Assembly: GCA_910586765.1 (NCBI GenBank)
Contig: CAJUJJ010000012.1
Location: forward strand, 21,088 to 85,087
Length of the DNA: 64,000 nt
Direction: 5' to 3'
DNA from: an uncultured Clostridia bacterium
GTDB lineage: Bacteria; Bacillota; Clostridia; Lachnospirales; Anaerotignaceae
Shown here: piece by piece, positions 25,989 through 34,338 of the stretch
Layout of the letters: the number at the start of each line of letters is the position of its first letter
How positions within the stretch are numbered: position 1 is the stretch's first letter
The notes under the pieces: generated by a model
The model's database searches: none
Told to the model about the DNA's origin: nothing
The model's input: only the letters and a program-made list of their open reading frames with translations
Made by a program: the position numbers and the translations under genes

Positions 25989-26004
25989 AAAAACAATAGC
26001 ATAA

Positions 26005-26188
26005 CAAATCAGCAAAAAGGTGCTGGAAGCATTGCGTTTCAGAGAATAGGGAAATGAGTGTAATTCTCATACGGTCCCGCCGCTGTATTGGCTGAGCTTC
26101 TGTTTTATTTGTCACTGTAAACTATTATGGGAAGACAAAACAGAAAGCTATGATGCCTAAGTCAGAAGACCTGCCTTTTTGTGTTGAA
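26005..26188 (+). promoter_or_regulatory. Cobalamin (B12) riboswitch
   Basis: Conserved aptamer blocks appear in order: GGTGCTGGAAGC, AATAGGGAA, GGTCCCGCCGCTGTA, CACTG, GGGAAG, and the B12-box GATGCCTAAGTCAGAAGACC, followed by CTGCC. It sits between a promoter and cbiQ, so adenosylcobalamin binding should reduce expression of the cobalt uptake genes. The expression platform between 26188 and 26287 is not obvious, but occlusion of the cbiQ ribosome site is plausible. Confidence 0.95.
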
Positions 26189-26286
26189 AGATATATCAAT
26201 TACGAGCGATAATTGGCATATGTACTGTATTATTTTTGTGCCTTTTTTACTTCGTAGTAAATAAGGTGTTTTTTTTTGGAGGCAAT

Positions 26287-27051
26287 ATGAAAAATCACTT
26301 TGAACGGATAGACAATTTAGCCTATCAGTCCCCTTTTATAAAATATTCTGCTATGTCAAAATTTATTTTCACAATAACAATATTGTTATTGTGTTTATAC
26401 TTCAATGATATTGTTATATCTTGTTATATCATTATCACTATGCTTTTGATAAATGTATTAAAAAATAATATAAAAATACAGCAGTATATTACTATGTTGT
26501 CTATTCCTTTCGTATTTGTATTTTTTGGTTGTATTGCCATTGCAGTAGAAATACAGTTTAAACCACACATTACAATATATGTCACAAAACAAACACTGTT
26601 AAAAAGCATTTGTGTTATGGCAAGGACATTTGGTGCAGTAAGTGCATTATATTTTTTAACATTATCTACACCTATTTATCAAATAGTATCTGTATTTCAA
26701 AAACTACATATTCCTAAAATATTAACAGAGTTAATGTATATCACATATCGTTATTTATTTATACTCATTGAAGTACAACATCAGCTTAAAATTGCTGCTA
26801 TGTCAAGATTAGGCTATTGTGATATAGTAACATCATTTAAAACATTTTGCAGTTGTATAGCAAATTTGTTATTATTGTCATTAAAAAAAGCTCAACAACA
26901 CTATCAAGCTATGGAAGCCAGATGTTATACAGGAGAATTACTTTTTTTGCAGCAAAAACAAACAAATAATAAAATAATAACAGTAAAAGGAGTACTTTAT
27001 ATTTTAAGCATATTATTGTTAAAAATTGTTTTAAGGGGACAAGCATTATGA
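26287..27051 (+). CDS. cbiQ: Cobalt ECF transporter, transmembrane T component
   Basis: This 254-aa membrane protein starts at ATG 26287 (TTGGAGG seven bases upstream); the longer frame upstream has no ribosome site. It begins MKNHFERIDNLAYQSPF, typical of CbiQ, has about five hydrophobic helices, and contains the coupling motif AMEARCYTGE (an Ala-x-x-x-Gly-type helix that contacts the ATPase). It is first in a cbiQ-O-M-N operon under a B12 riboswitch and overlaps cbiO by 4 nt (ATGA). It forms the membrane scaffold of the cobalt importer. Confidence 0.9.
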   Translation: MKNHFERIDNLAYQSPFIKYSAMSKFIFTITILLLCLYFNDIVISCYIIITMLLINVLKNNIKIQQYITMLSIPFVFVFFGCIAIAVEIQFKPHITIYVTKQTLLKSICVMARTFGAVSALYFLTLSTPIYQIVSVFQKLHIPKILTELMYITYRYLFILIEVQHQLKIAAMSRLGYCDIVTSFKTFCSCIANLLLLSLKKAQQHYQAMEARCYTGELLFLQQKQTNNKIITVKGVLYILSILLLKIVLRGQAL

Positions 27052-27863
27052 AGCAACTACAACTCAAACAAATATACTATAGTTATGATGGAGAGAAACA
27101 AGTGCTCAAAAATGTAAATTTAGATATTTTTGAAGGGGAAAAAATAGCCATATTAGGAGCAAATGGTGCAGGAAAATCTACATTATTTATCTGTATGAAT
27201 GGAGTAATTACACCTGACAGTGGTGAAATACTTTTATATGGTAAAAAAATCACAAAAAAAAATAAAATAGAATTAACAAAAAAAGTAGCATTTGTATTTC
27301 AGCAGCCAGACAATCAAATCATTGCTCCTACTGTATTATCAGAAATTTCATTTGGTGCAATGAATTTAAAGCTGCCACAACAACAAGTCATAAAAAGGGT
27401 ATATGATGCTATGGACGATATGAATTTAAAAGTACTTGAAAACAGAGCAACACACACATTAAGCGGTGGAGAAAAAAAGAGAGTAACCATTGCAGATAGC
27501 ATAGTAATGCAGCCAAACATATATTTATTTGACGAACCCACCACTGCACTAGACCCACTTCATCAACAAATATTAGAAGATGTCATTGAAAAACTTTCTC
27601 AACAAGGAAAAACAATATTGCTTTCTACACATGATGTTGATTTTGCTTATCGCTTTGCAAAAAGAGTTATCGTATTTTATAAAGGAGAAATTATAGCAGA
27701 TGACACAACAGAAAATGTATTTTGTAACAAAGAAGTGCTTGCTATGTCTCATTTAAAACAGCCTACATTGTTACAAATACAGCATATTTTAATGAAAAAA
27801 GGATTGCTAAAACAATGCAATACATTTGCTAAAAATATAAAGCAGTTTCAAGAACTGATATAA
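27048..27863 (+). CDS. cbiO: Cobalt ECF transporter ATPase
   Basis: This 271-aa ABC ATPase has Walker A GANGAGKST, Q-loop FVFQQPDNQI, signature LSGGEKKR, Walker B IYLFDEPTTALDP and switch His in LSTHDVDF. The QPDNQ sequence is typical of ECF ATPases such as CbiO. It is encoded with a 4-nt overlap after cbiQ and before cbiM. It powers Co2+ (possibly Ni2+) uptake. A single ATPase gene suggests a homodimer. Confidence 0.93.
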   Translation: MKQLQLKQIYYSYDGEKQVLKNVNLDIFEGEKIAILGANGAGKSTLFICMNGVITPDSGEILLYGKKITKKNKIELTKKVAFVFQQPDNQIIAPTVLSEISFGAMNLKLPQQQVIKRVYDAMDDMNLKVLENRATHTLSGGEKKRVTIADSIVMQPNIYLFDEPTTALDPLHQQILEDVIEKLSQQGKTILLSTHDVDFAYRFAKRVIVFYKGEIIADDTTENVFCNKEVLAMSHLKQPTLLQIQHILMKKGLLKQCNTFAKNIKQFQELI

Positions 27864-27891
27864 CTACATATACAGAAAGAGAGGATTATAT

Positions 27892-28626
27892 ATGAAAAAA
27901 CTGATGTTTTTTATCATTACATTTTCAGCAATATTTGGTATTTTACCTAATGTCTATGCTATGCATATTATGGAAGGCTATTTAGCACCTTCTCACTGTA
28001 TTGCATGGGGCGTACTGTCATTGCCCTTTTTGGTTTTGGGATTTCATCGCATACAAAAACTACTTGAAAATGACAGAAAAAATATTACATTACTTGCTAT
28101 GGCAGCAGCATTTATATTTGTAATATCTTCTTTAAAAATCCCCTCTGTTACAGGAAGCTGTTCCCATATGACAGGTACAGCATTAGGGGCAATATTGTTT
28201 GGTGCATCTCCAGTTGCAGTATTAGGTATTATAGTGTTATTATTTCAAGCGATATTGTTGGCACATGGCGGATTAACCACATTAGGAGCAAATGTATTTT
28301 CTATGGCAATCGCAGGACCATTTTTGTCTTATGCAATATATAAAATATGTAAAAAATGTCGTGCAAATACAAAAGTTAGCGTATTTATCGCAGCATTTTT
28401 AGGTGATTTTTTTACTTACTGTATTACAAGTATACAGCTTGGCATTGCTTATCCTTCTGTAGAGGGCGGTATTGTATCATCTGTATTCAAATTTTTAGGC
28501 GTTTTTGCACCTACACAACTCCCTCTTGCTATAATAGAGGGCATACTAACAGTTATTATTATCATTATTTTAGAAACATATGCCTTACCAGAAATGAAAT
28601 TAATTGGCTTTGAAAAGGAGGTATAA
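27892..28626 (+). CDS. cbiM: Cobalt ECF transporter substrate-binding membrane component
   Basis: This 244-aa protein has an N-terminal signal-like segment (MKKLMFFIITFSAIFGILPNVYA) followed directly by MHIMEGYLAPSHC, the metal-binding N-terminus of mature CbiM, in which the processed Met-His chelates Co2+. Multiple membrane helices follow, with the conserved SCSHMTGTALGAILFG and AHGGLTTLGANVFSM segments. It is in the B12-riboswitch operon. The presence of a signal-like leader supports cleavage to expose the metal ligand. Confidence 0.93.
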   Translation: MKKLMFFIITFSAIFGILPNVYAMHIMEGYLAPSHCIAWGVLSLPFLVLGFHRIQKLLENDRKNITLLAMAAAFIFVISSLKIPSVTGSCSHMTGTALGAILFGASPVAVLGIIVLLFQAILLAHGGLTTLGANVFSMAIAGPFLSYAIYKICKKCRANTKVSVFIAAFLGDFFTYCITSIQLGIAYPSVEGGIVSSVFKFLGVFAPTQLPLAIIEGILTVIIIIILETYALPEMKLIGFEKEV

Positions 28627-28630
28627 TATT

Positions 28631-28942
28631 ATGACAGTAAAAAATAAAAAAATCATTGTAATATTGTCCCTTATTGTAATATTAATGGCATTTTTACCTT
28701 TTTTAGCATTAAAACAGGCAGAATTTGGCGGCTCTGATGATGCTGGCAGTGTTATGGTAGAACAAATAAAAGGAGAATATGATCCTTGGTTTACTCCAGT
28801 GTTAGAAAATTGGCTTGGAAAAGAAATACCTGAAGAAATAGAAAGTCTTTTGTTTTGTTTGCAAACGGGTATAGGTGTAGGTATTATTGCATTTTATTTA
28901 GGACGTTTTGTAGAACGAAAAAAATGGCAAAATAATAAATAA
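28631..28942 (+). CDS. cbiN: Cobalt ECF transporter auxiliary subunit
   Basis: This 103-aa protein with two membrane helices flanking an extracytoplasmic loop (FGGSDDAGSVMVEQIKGEY and DPWFTPVLENW) matches CbiN. ATG 28631 has AAAGGAGG upstream; the first in-frame start lies inside cbiM and has no ribosome site. It completes the cobalt transporter and assists metal loading onto CbiM. The gene order here (Q-O-M-N) is rearranged from the common M-N-Q-O. Confidence 0.9.
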   Translation: MTVKNKKIIVILSLIVILMAFLPFLALKQAEFGGSDDAGSVMVEQIKGEYDPWFTPVLENWLGKEIPEEIESLLFCLQTGIGVGIIAFYLGRFVERKKWQNNK

Positions 28943-28970
28943 AGTGTGTCAATACTGGCACACTTTATTT
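28941..28970. terminator. Bidirectional terminator after cbiN
   Basis: AAAGTGTG and CACACTTT form an 8-bp stem with T-rich flanks between convergent genes. Confidence 0.75.
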
Positions 28971-28971
28971 A

Positions 28972-29871
28972 TTACAAATGTTTCAAATTTACTCTATATT
29001 CTTTTAATTCTTTTTCACTTACATTTTTTATAATCTGTTCTAACAATGTAATTACTTTTTGTTTCTCTCTTGGCAGAACACTTTGTATAGGTATGGCATT
29101 AGAAGCTCCTAAAGCTGCAAAACAAACATCAATATTGATATTTTCCACAAGTGTTTTTAATTCATTATATTTTTCTAATTCTGTCTGTTCTTTCCAATTT
29201 CCATTTTGTATTTCTGTATAAAGTTCTGAGTTGTTATAAATGGTGAGCATATTTGCAACAATTATATTAGGAGAAAGCTGATTACATATTTGAGCAGTTG
29301 CCTTTGCATTTTGTTGTCCTCTTCCTTCACCAGCTATACCTACAAGATAAAAAAAGTGATAACGAATATTTGCTTTTTCCAATCTTTTGCACTGTTTTAC
29401 AATATCTTTTGAAGTATATCCTTTATTCATAAATGCTAATGCTTCATCATAACCTGTTTCAATGCCTATTGTGATGCCATCATACCCTACTGAATGTAAT
29501 TTTAAAAGTTCTTCATCTGTTTTTAAAGCAATATCTGTTATTCTTGAAAAACAGCCTATTGTTTCATTTGTAGCAATATGTTGTTTTATCATTTCTGCAA
29601 TTTCAATCAATTTTGACGCTTTTAACACAAAAGGATTTGCTCCTGTTAAAAATGTTCTTTTTATACTGCTGTTGTGCCATAGCTGTAATTGTTGTTTTAC
29701 TTCTTCTAAATCCTGTTGTATGGTTTCCATTGACGACATTTTAAATGAAAATGGTAAATCATCATAAAGTGTACAAAATTTGCATTTGTGATGTGTGCAA
29801 CCTGCTGTTACTTCTAAAAGTAATGAATTTGCTTCATAAGGTGGTCGCCATATTGTTCCAGTGTAGTGCAT
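28972..29871 (-). CDS. Radical SAM protein of unknown substrate
   Basis: This 299-aa protein has the iron-sulfur cluster motif CTHHKCKFC (CxxxxCxxC spacing, close to the CxxxCxxC of the superfamily) at about residues 25-33, preceded by LLLEVTAGC. GANPFVLKASKLIEIAEMI and GIETGYDEALAFMNKGY fit the Elp3/COG1032-like radical SAM core. There is no extra C-terminal domain. It is divergent from an HxlR regulator with a possible operator between them. The substrate is not identifiable; these stand-alone clostridial proteins are often annotated only as radical SAM. Clustering next to HxlR hints at a redox-responsive role. Confidence 0.8.
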   Translation of the reverse strand: MHYTGTIWRPPYEANSLLLEVTAGCTHHKCKFCTLYDDLPFSFKMSSMETIQQDLEEVKQQLQLWHNSSIKRTFLTGANPFVLKASKLIEIAEMIKQHIATNETIGCFSRITDIALKTDEELLKLHSVGYDGITIGIETGYDEALAFMNKGYTSKDIVKQCKRLEKANIRYHFFYLVGIAGEGRGQQNAKATAQICNQLSPNIIVANMLTIYNNSELYTEIQNGNWKEQTELEKYNELKTLVENINIDVCFAALGASNAIPIQSVLPREKQKVITLLEQIIKNVSEKELKEYRVNLKHL

Positions 29872-29949
29872 AAATTATCTCTCCTTTATTGATATTGTTA
29901 TTATTAAAATAGAACAATATTTTGTTTTGTTCAAGTACTGTCTTTTTTT

Positions 29950-29980
29950 AGTATTAGTATCTTTTTTGATACAAAATACT
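29950..29980. promoter_or_regulatory. Inverted repeat in the radical SAM/HxlR gap
   Basis: AGTATTAGTATC and GATACAAAATACT form an imperfect inverted repeat around six T residues, between divergent genes. It is a plausible HxlR operator. Confidence 0.35.
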
Positions 29981-30044
29981 ATAAAAAACACCATATTGTA
30001 TTTCATAGCAGTTTGGAATATACTTTTAAAAAAGGAGGGATATT

Positions 30045-30410
30045 ATGGCAGAAAACAAATTTAGCAATCAAAACAGTACAACAATTTGTATTCCTATGAG
30101 CAAATTACAATCTGTAATAGGAGGAAAATGGAAAATTCTAATATTATGGTATATTTCTTATTATAAAGTACAACGTTTTGGGGAACTGCTTCATCGTCTT
30201 GAAGGCATTACACAGTCTACACTTACAAAACAATTAAGAGAACTAGAACATGACGGATTTATTCACAGAGAAATTTACAAACAAATCCCTCCCAAAGTAG
30301 AATACTCTCTTACACCATTCGGAGAAAAATTTATACCTGTTTTGCAAACAATGATGGAATGGAGTGAACAATATTTGTGTTGTGATGACAACAATACAGA
30401 AATAAAATAA
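30045..30410 (+). CDS. HxlR-family transcriptional regulator
   Basis: This 121-aa winged-helix protein has SVIGGKWKILILWYI, RFGELLHRLEGITQSTLTKQLRELEHDGF and the wing KVEYSLTPFG, all diagnostic for HxlR. An early Cys (TICIPMSK) could make it thiol-responsive, as in YodB/HypR relatives. AAAGGAGGG precedes the ATG. It probably regulates the divergent radical SAM gene and itself. Confidence 0.9.
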   Translation: MAENKFSNQNSTTICIPMSKLQSVIGGKWKILILWYISYYKVQRFGELLHRLEGITQSTLTKQLRELEHDGFIHREIYKQIPPKVEYSLTPFGEKFIPVLQTMMEWSEQYLCCDDNNTEIK

Positions 30411-30485
30411 ATATTTTAATAAAATTTTATTTCACTTAATGGGTAATTTATTGTAAAATGTATGCTGTGAGGAGGAGAAAACACT

Positions 30486-31298
30486 ATGATAAAAATGATA
30501 TTAGAAAATTTCTCACTAGAAAAAATAAGTCTGTCAGGACAGTGCTTTCGTTTCAAAAAGCTATCAGAAAACAAATATTGTGTTATAGCATTTGGGCAAT
30601 ATTTAGAGATAGAACAATATGGAAATGAAGTGACATTTCACTGTTGCGAAAAACAGTTTCGTGAAATATGGTACAATTATTTTGATTTAGACAACAATTA
30701 TTCTAAATATATGTCATCTGTACCTACCACAGACAGCTATTTAACAAAAGCGATGTTATTTGGCAAAGGCATTGTTATATTACATCAAGATATTTGGGAA
30801 ACAATACTTTCTTTTGTGATTTCTCAGCAAAACAACATCAAAAGAATACAGCATATTATAGAATTGTTGTGCCAAAAATATGGCGACAAAAAAATAGCAC
30901 AAAATGGTACTGTTTATTATACATTTCCTACTGTGCAATCTTTGCAATATGTCACAGAACAAGAATTTCAAAACTGTAATTTAGGTTACAGGAGTAAATT
31001 TGTTGTTAAAATTGTAGACGACATATTACAAAAAAAATGTGATATAGACTATTTAAAAAGCTGTAATTATGCAGAGTGTAAAACAGAATTGATGAAATTA
31101 TATGGCATAGGACAAAAAGTAGCAGATTGTATTTGTCTTTTTGGACTGCATCACCTCAATGCTTTTCCTATAGACACCCACATTAAAAAAGTACTTCAAA
31201 AACACTATGCGGAAGGCTTTCCCTTTGAAAATTATGCAGGTTATGAGGGAGTAATACAACAATATTTATTTTATTATGACTTATACAACAAGGACTGA
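30486..31298 (+). CDS. ogg: 8-oxoguanine DNA glycosylase, OGG1-type
   Basis: This 270-aa protein has the OGG N-terminal domain (LSGQCFRFKKL) and a helix-hairpin-helix core (LMKLYGIGQKVADCICLFGLHHL) followed by the catalytic Asp in PIDTHIKK. Lys in GQKVADC is the expected Schiff-base nucleophile of bifunctional glycosylase/lyases. GGAGGAG precedes the ATG. It excises oxidised guanine. It lies six bases ahead of a response-regulator gene, so the three genes 30486-33300 may form one transcript. Confidence 0.85.
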   Translation: MIKMILENFSLEKISLSGQCFRFKKLSENKYCVIAFGQYLEIEQYGNEVTFHCCEKQFREIWYNYFDLDNNYSKYMSSVPTTDSYLTKAMLFGKGIVILHQDIWETILSFVISQQNNIKRIQHIIELLCQKYGDKKIAQNGTVYYTFPTVQSLQYVTEQEFQNCNLGYRSKFVVKIVDDILQKKCDIDYLKSCNYAECKTELMKLYGIGQKVADCICLFGLHHLNAFPIDTHIKKVLQKHYAEGFPFENYAGYEGVIQQYLFYYDLYNKD

Positions 31299-31303
31299 TT
31301 ATT

Positions 31304-32005
31304 ATGTTGCGTATTGCAATATGTGATGACGAAAAAATAATGTGCGATACATTACAAAAAAATATATCTGAAATACTTCAAAATACTTCTGTATCGTTCT
31401 GCATTGACTGCTACACAAATGCGGAACAATTTTATACTGCTTGTCAACAATATCATTTACTTTTTTTAGATATAGATATGCCAAATTGCAATGGTGTTAC
31501 ACTAGCAAAAAATATTAGAAAAAAACAAATACACTGTGAAATTATATTTGTTACAATATTAAAAGAATATGTATTGAATGCTTTTGAAGTAGAAGCAGTA
31601 GACTATATTTATAAACCTATAGATATGCAAAGGCTTCAAAATGCTATACAAAGAGCTGTCAAAAAACTTCAAAAACAACAGCAAAAATCTCTTTTGATAC
31701 AAACAAAATATTTTACACAAAATATCAATATTTCACAAATATATTATGTAGAAGTCATAAATAGAAAAATATATGTGCATACAAAAAATGAAACCATAGA
31801 ATATTATGGTAAATTAGAACAAGTACAAAAACAACTTGATGAACGTTTTATAAAATGCCATAGAAGCTACATTATAAATATGGACTATTTTTATCAATAT
31901 CAAAACAATATTATTACGCTTCAAAATGGTCAAACTGTTCCTGTATCTCGCCTCAGACAAAAAGAATTACTTGATGCTATGCTGCAATATATGAAAGGAG
32001 AATAG
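31304..32005 (+). CDS. LytTR-family response regulator (AgrA/ComE-like)
   Basis: This 233-aa protein has a receiver domain with acidic pocket CDDE, phosphoacceptor Asp56 (LFLDIDMPNCNG) and Lys in YIYKPID, then a LytTR DNA-binding domain (about 130-230, YYVEVINRKIYVHT, CHRSYIINMDYF). AAGGA is the ribosome site. It is paired with the following sensor kinase. Such pairs sense secreted peptides or control bacteriocins, but no AgrB/AgrD-type peptide genes are adjacent. Confidence 0.92.
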   Translation: MLRIAICDDEKIMCDTLQKNISEILQNTSVSFCIDCYTNAEQFYTACQQYHLLFLDIDMPNCNGVTLAKNIRKKQIHCEIIFVTILKEYVLNAFEVEAVDYIYKPIDMQRLQNAIQRAVKKLQKQQQKSLLIQTKYFTQNINISQIYYVEVINRKIYVHTKNETIEYYGKLEQVQKQLDERFIKCHRSYIINMDYFYQYQNNIITLQNGQTVPVSRLRQKELLDAMLQYMKGE

Positions 32006-32010
32006 CAATA

Positions 32011-33300
32011 ATGTATACTTTATTGTGTAATACTTTATACTATGTTGCAACACCTGTATTATTTTATTTCTTTTTTTGTCTATATTGTAATATTCATTTT
32101 CATTATAAACATTGTTTTTTTTATGTACTTTGTTGTATACTGCTTTTTCGCATAGAATTACAGTATTACAATTCTTTTTTTACCATTATAATAGAATTTC
32201 TGCTTTTAGCACTTTATGGAAATATTGTTTTAAAATGCCCCTTTTACAAATCCATATTGATTTCAGTGCTGATACATTCTATACACAGTATATGCAATGG
32301 ATTGGAGCAAATGGCTTTTTTTTGGCTGCTTTCCAAAAATCCTTTACTAGAGCTTATGCAATATGGTGATGTAGTTTCTATGCTAACGACATTATTTTTA
32401 ACCATTATACTACTATCAGCATTTTTAAAATACTTTGACAAAAACATCACAATAAGTAGTTTTTATTTTTTGCTTATGATACTACCTGTATTTTTTATCT
32501 GTTTTGTAGAAAGAATTATCAGCAATACTATATACGGTAATACGATAGTATGGGACAATGACAAAGGTATTGTATTCCCTGTAGTCAATCATACTACAAT
32601 ATTATTATTGCAGTTATTTGCATTAGTATGCCTTTTTACATCGCTTGTAGCTTATCAAAATATCAAAAAATCTATTTTTGCAGAACAGACAATACAACTG
32701 TTAAAACAACAATATCACTTTCAGCAAAATTATATACAAGAGGCACAAATACGATATGAAAAAACACGCTCTTTTCGCCACGACATCAAAAATCATATTA
32801 CAGTGCTTTCGGAATTGCTCAAACAAAATTTGTCTGAACAGGCATATCAATATTTATATCATATGGAAGAACTTTCACAAAATTTATCATTTACAGTACA
32901 GACAGGAAATGTTGTAATAAACGCTCTTTTAAGCAGCAAATTTGCTTTAGCAAAACAACATAATATTACTGTAGAATGTGATTTAAACATACCTGACACT
33001 ATCAAAGAAATTGATTGTTGTATTGTGCTTTCTAATGCCATTGACAACGCTATTACAGAAAGCCAAAATGTATCACAAATACAAAATAGATTTATTACTG
33101 TCAAAAGTAACCAAAAAGGTAATATTTATATGATTTCCGTCAAAAACAAATGTCATGAAGGTATGACCACCATACCAGATATGGACATAGGACTTACTAA
33201 TATAAAATCTGTTTGCCAAAAATATAATGGAACAATGCACATAGAATTACACAATGAAGTTTATCACATCAGTATGCTTTTTATCATTTCACAACAGTAA
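32011..33300 (+). CDS. AgrC-like sensor histidine kinase (GHKL type)
   Basis: This 429-aa protein has about six N-terminal membrane helices (1-215), a coiled linker, phosphoacceptor His257 in SFRHDIKNH, an N-box in LSNAIDNAITES and a G-box in DIGLTNIKSVCQKYNG. It is a HPK10-type quorum-sensing kinase, encoded 5 bp after its response regulator. The ligand is unknown; the membrane sensor resembles peptide-pheromone receptors. Confidence 0.9.
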   Translation: MYTLLCNTLYYVATPVLFYFFFCLYCNIHFHYKHCFFYVLCCILLFRIELQYYNSFFTIIIEFLLLALYGNIVLKCPFYKSILISVLIHSIHSICNGLEQMAFFWLLSKNPLLELMQYGDVVSMLTTLFLTIILLSAFLKYFDKNITISSFYFLLMILPVFFICFVERIISNTIYGNTIVWDNDKGIVFPVVNHTTILLLQLFALVCLFTSLVAYQNIKKSIFAEQTIQLLKQQYHFQQNYIQEAQIRYEKTRSFRHDIKNHITVLSELLKQNLSEQAYQYLYHMEELSQNLSFTVQTGNVVINALLSSKFALAKQHNITVECDLNIPDTIKEIDCCIVLSNAIDNAITESQNVSQIQNRFITVKSNQKGNIYMISVKNKCHEGMTTIPDMDIGLTNIKSVCQKYNGTMHIELHNEVYHISMLFIISQQ

Positions 33301-33370
33301 AACAACATTACACAGCAAAAATATTGTAATATAAAACAGATACTTTATACTAAATATAGAGGTGATGTTT

Positions 33371-33676
33371 ATGAATATAAATAATATAAGTCCATCTATG
33401 CCTAGTATGAGTATGCCTAGTGTAGGCGGAGGTAGTAGTGACAAATTAAAATCATTAGAGCAAAAATTACAACAGTTAGAAACAGAAAAACAAAAAGCAA
33501 TACAATCCAAAGACAAAGAAAAAGAAGAAAAAATCAAAAAACAAATAGAAAAGGTACAACAGCAAATACAGGAAATCAAACAGACACAACAAAAGCAACA
33601 AAACAAAGTAGAAAAAGCGACACCAGAAGAAAAAAAGCAAAAAGATGATGAAAGTGTTGTAGATTTATATGTATAA
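33371..33676 (+). CDS. Small FlxA-like coiled-coil protein
   Basis: This 101-aa protein starts at ATG 33371, with AGAGGTG six bases upstream; two in-frame starts (GTG and ATG) lie slightly earlier. It has a Ser/Met/Pro N-terminus (ISPSMPSMSMPSVGGG) and a long Lys/Glu/Gln coiled coil (about 25-90), resembling FlxA-like proteins. There is no membrane segment or signal. It follows the Agr-like pair by 70 bp and could be a target or a bystander. Function unknown. Confidence 0.6.
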   Translation: MNINNISPSMPSMSMPSVGGGSSDKLKSLEQKLQQLETEKQKAIQSKDKEKEEKIKKQIEKVQQQIQEIKQTQQKQQNKVEKATPEEKKQKDDESVVDLYV

Positions 33677-33707
33677 TGTAAAAACAAATAGTATAAAAAC
33701 TATATTG

Positions 33708-33739
33708 TAAAAGCGTTTTCAATTATGAAAGCGTTTTTG
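33708..33739. promoter_or_regulatory. Two cre-like sites
   Basis: TAAAAGCGTTTTCA (33708-33721) and TGAAAGCGTTTTTG (33726-33739) each resemble the Firmicute CcpA-binding consensus with one or two mismatches and are tandemly placed. They lie between the coiled-coil gene and the marR promoter. Catabolite control is possible but unproven. Confidence 0.35.
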
Positions 33740-33782
33740 CGAAAATCCCTTTATCCCTTTTATGAAAAATTTATATTGTATT

Positions 33783-33819
33783 AAGTCGAAAAAAATTACT
33801 TTTTTTTCGACTTTTTTTA
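33783..33819 (+). terminator. Intrinsic terminator before marR
   Basis: AAGTCGAAAAAAA pairs with TTTTTTTTCGACTT, followed by a T-run. Confidence 0.7.
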
Positions 33820-33868
33820 TTGACAAAAGTCTGATTTCATACTAAAATAGCAAGTACGAAATCAGACT
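33820..33868 (+). promoter_or_regulatory. marR promoter with overlapping inverted-repeat operator
   Basis: TTGACA (33820-33825), 17-bp spacer and TAAAAT (33843-33848). A perfect inverted repeat AGTCTGATTTC (33828-33838) / GAAATCAGACT (33858-33868) has one arm inside the spacer and one after the -10 box. This is a typical MarR autoregulatory layout. Confidence 0.7.
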
Positions 33869-33890
33869 AACTATATTGGAGTGATGATAT

Positions 33891-34325
33891 ATGCAAATTG
33901 ACAATGAAAAAAAATTAAAAGAATACAACGATATTTATAGACAAATGAGCGATTTATATCACGATATTGCTATAAAACTCAAATTATCAGACAGTGCATT
34001 TACTGTATTTTACACCCTTGCAGAAATGGACGGTTGCTGTTTGCAAAAAGACATATGCGATTTGTTTTATATGAGCAAACAGACAGTACATTCCTGTATT
34101 AAAAAATTAGAAAAAGATGGTTATGTTTTTACCCAACAAGGAAAAGACAAACATATTTATTTGACACAAAAAGGACAGCAATTTATAGAACAAAATATAA
34201 TACCTATTATAGAAATTGAAAAAAGCATATTTTCAGAATTGACACCACAACAAAGTGATATGCTTTTAGAATTAAACAAAAAATATTTATATTGTTTTAA
34301 ACAAAAACTAAATGAAATCACGTAA
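33891..34325 (+). CDS. MarR-family transcriptional regulator
   Basis: This 144-aa winged-helix protein has FYTLAEMDGCCLQKDICDLF, SKQTVHSCIKKLEKDGYVFT and the wing GKDKHIYLTQKG. It is encoded just ahead of a MATE exporter whose start codon follows its stop by 13 bp. A strong promoter overlapped by a perfect inverted repeat lies upstream. It probably represses the operon until its ligand, perhaps an exported drug, binds. Confidence 0.92.
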   Translation: MQIDNEKKLKEYNDIYRQMSDLYHDIAIKLKLSDSAFTVFYTLAEMDGCCLQKDICDLFYMSKQTVHSCIKKLEKDGYVFTQQGKDKHIYLTQKGQQFIEQNIIPIIEIEKSIFSELTPQQSDMLLELNKKYLYCFKQKLNEIT

Positions 34326-34338
34326 GGAGTGTTTTATT

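Noticed and set aside
30780..30979. Short open frames on both strands within the DNA glycosylase gene
   Set aside because: They overlap the catalytic helix-hairpin-helix region and have no start signals.
33289..33687. 132-codon minus-strand frame over the coiled-coil gene
   Set aside because: The Phe/Cys-rich reading is an artefact of reversed Lys/Glu/Gln codons; the plus-strand gene has a good ribosome site.
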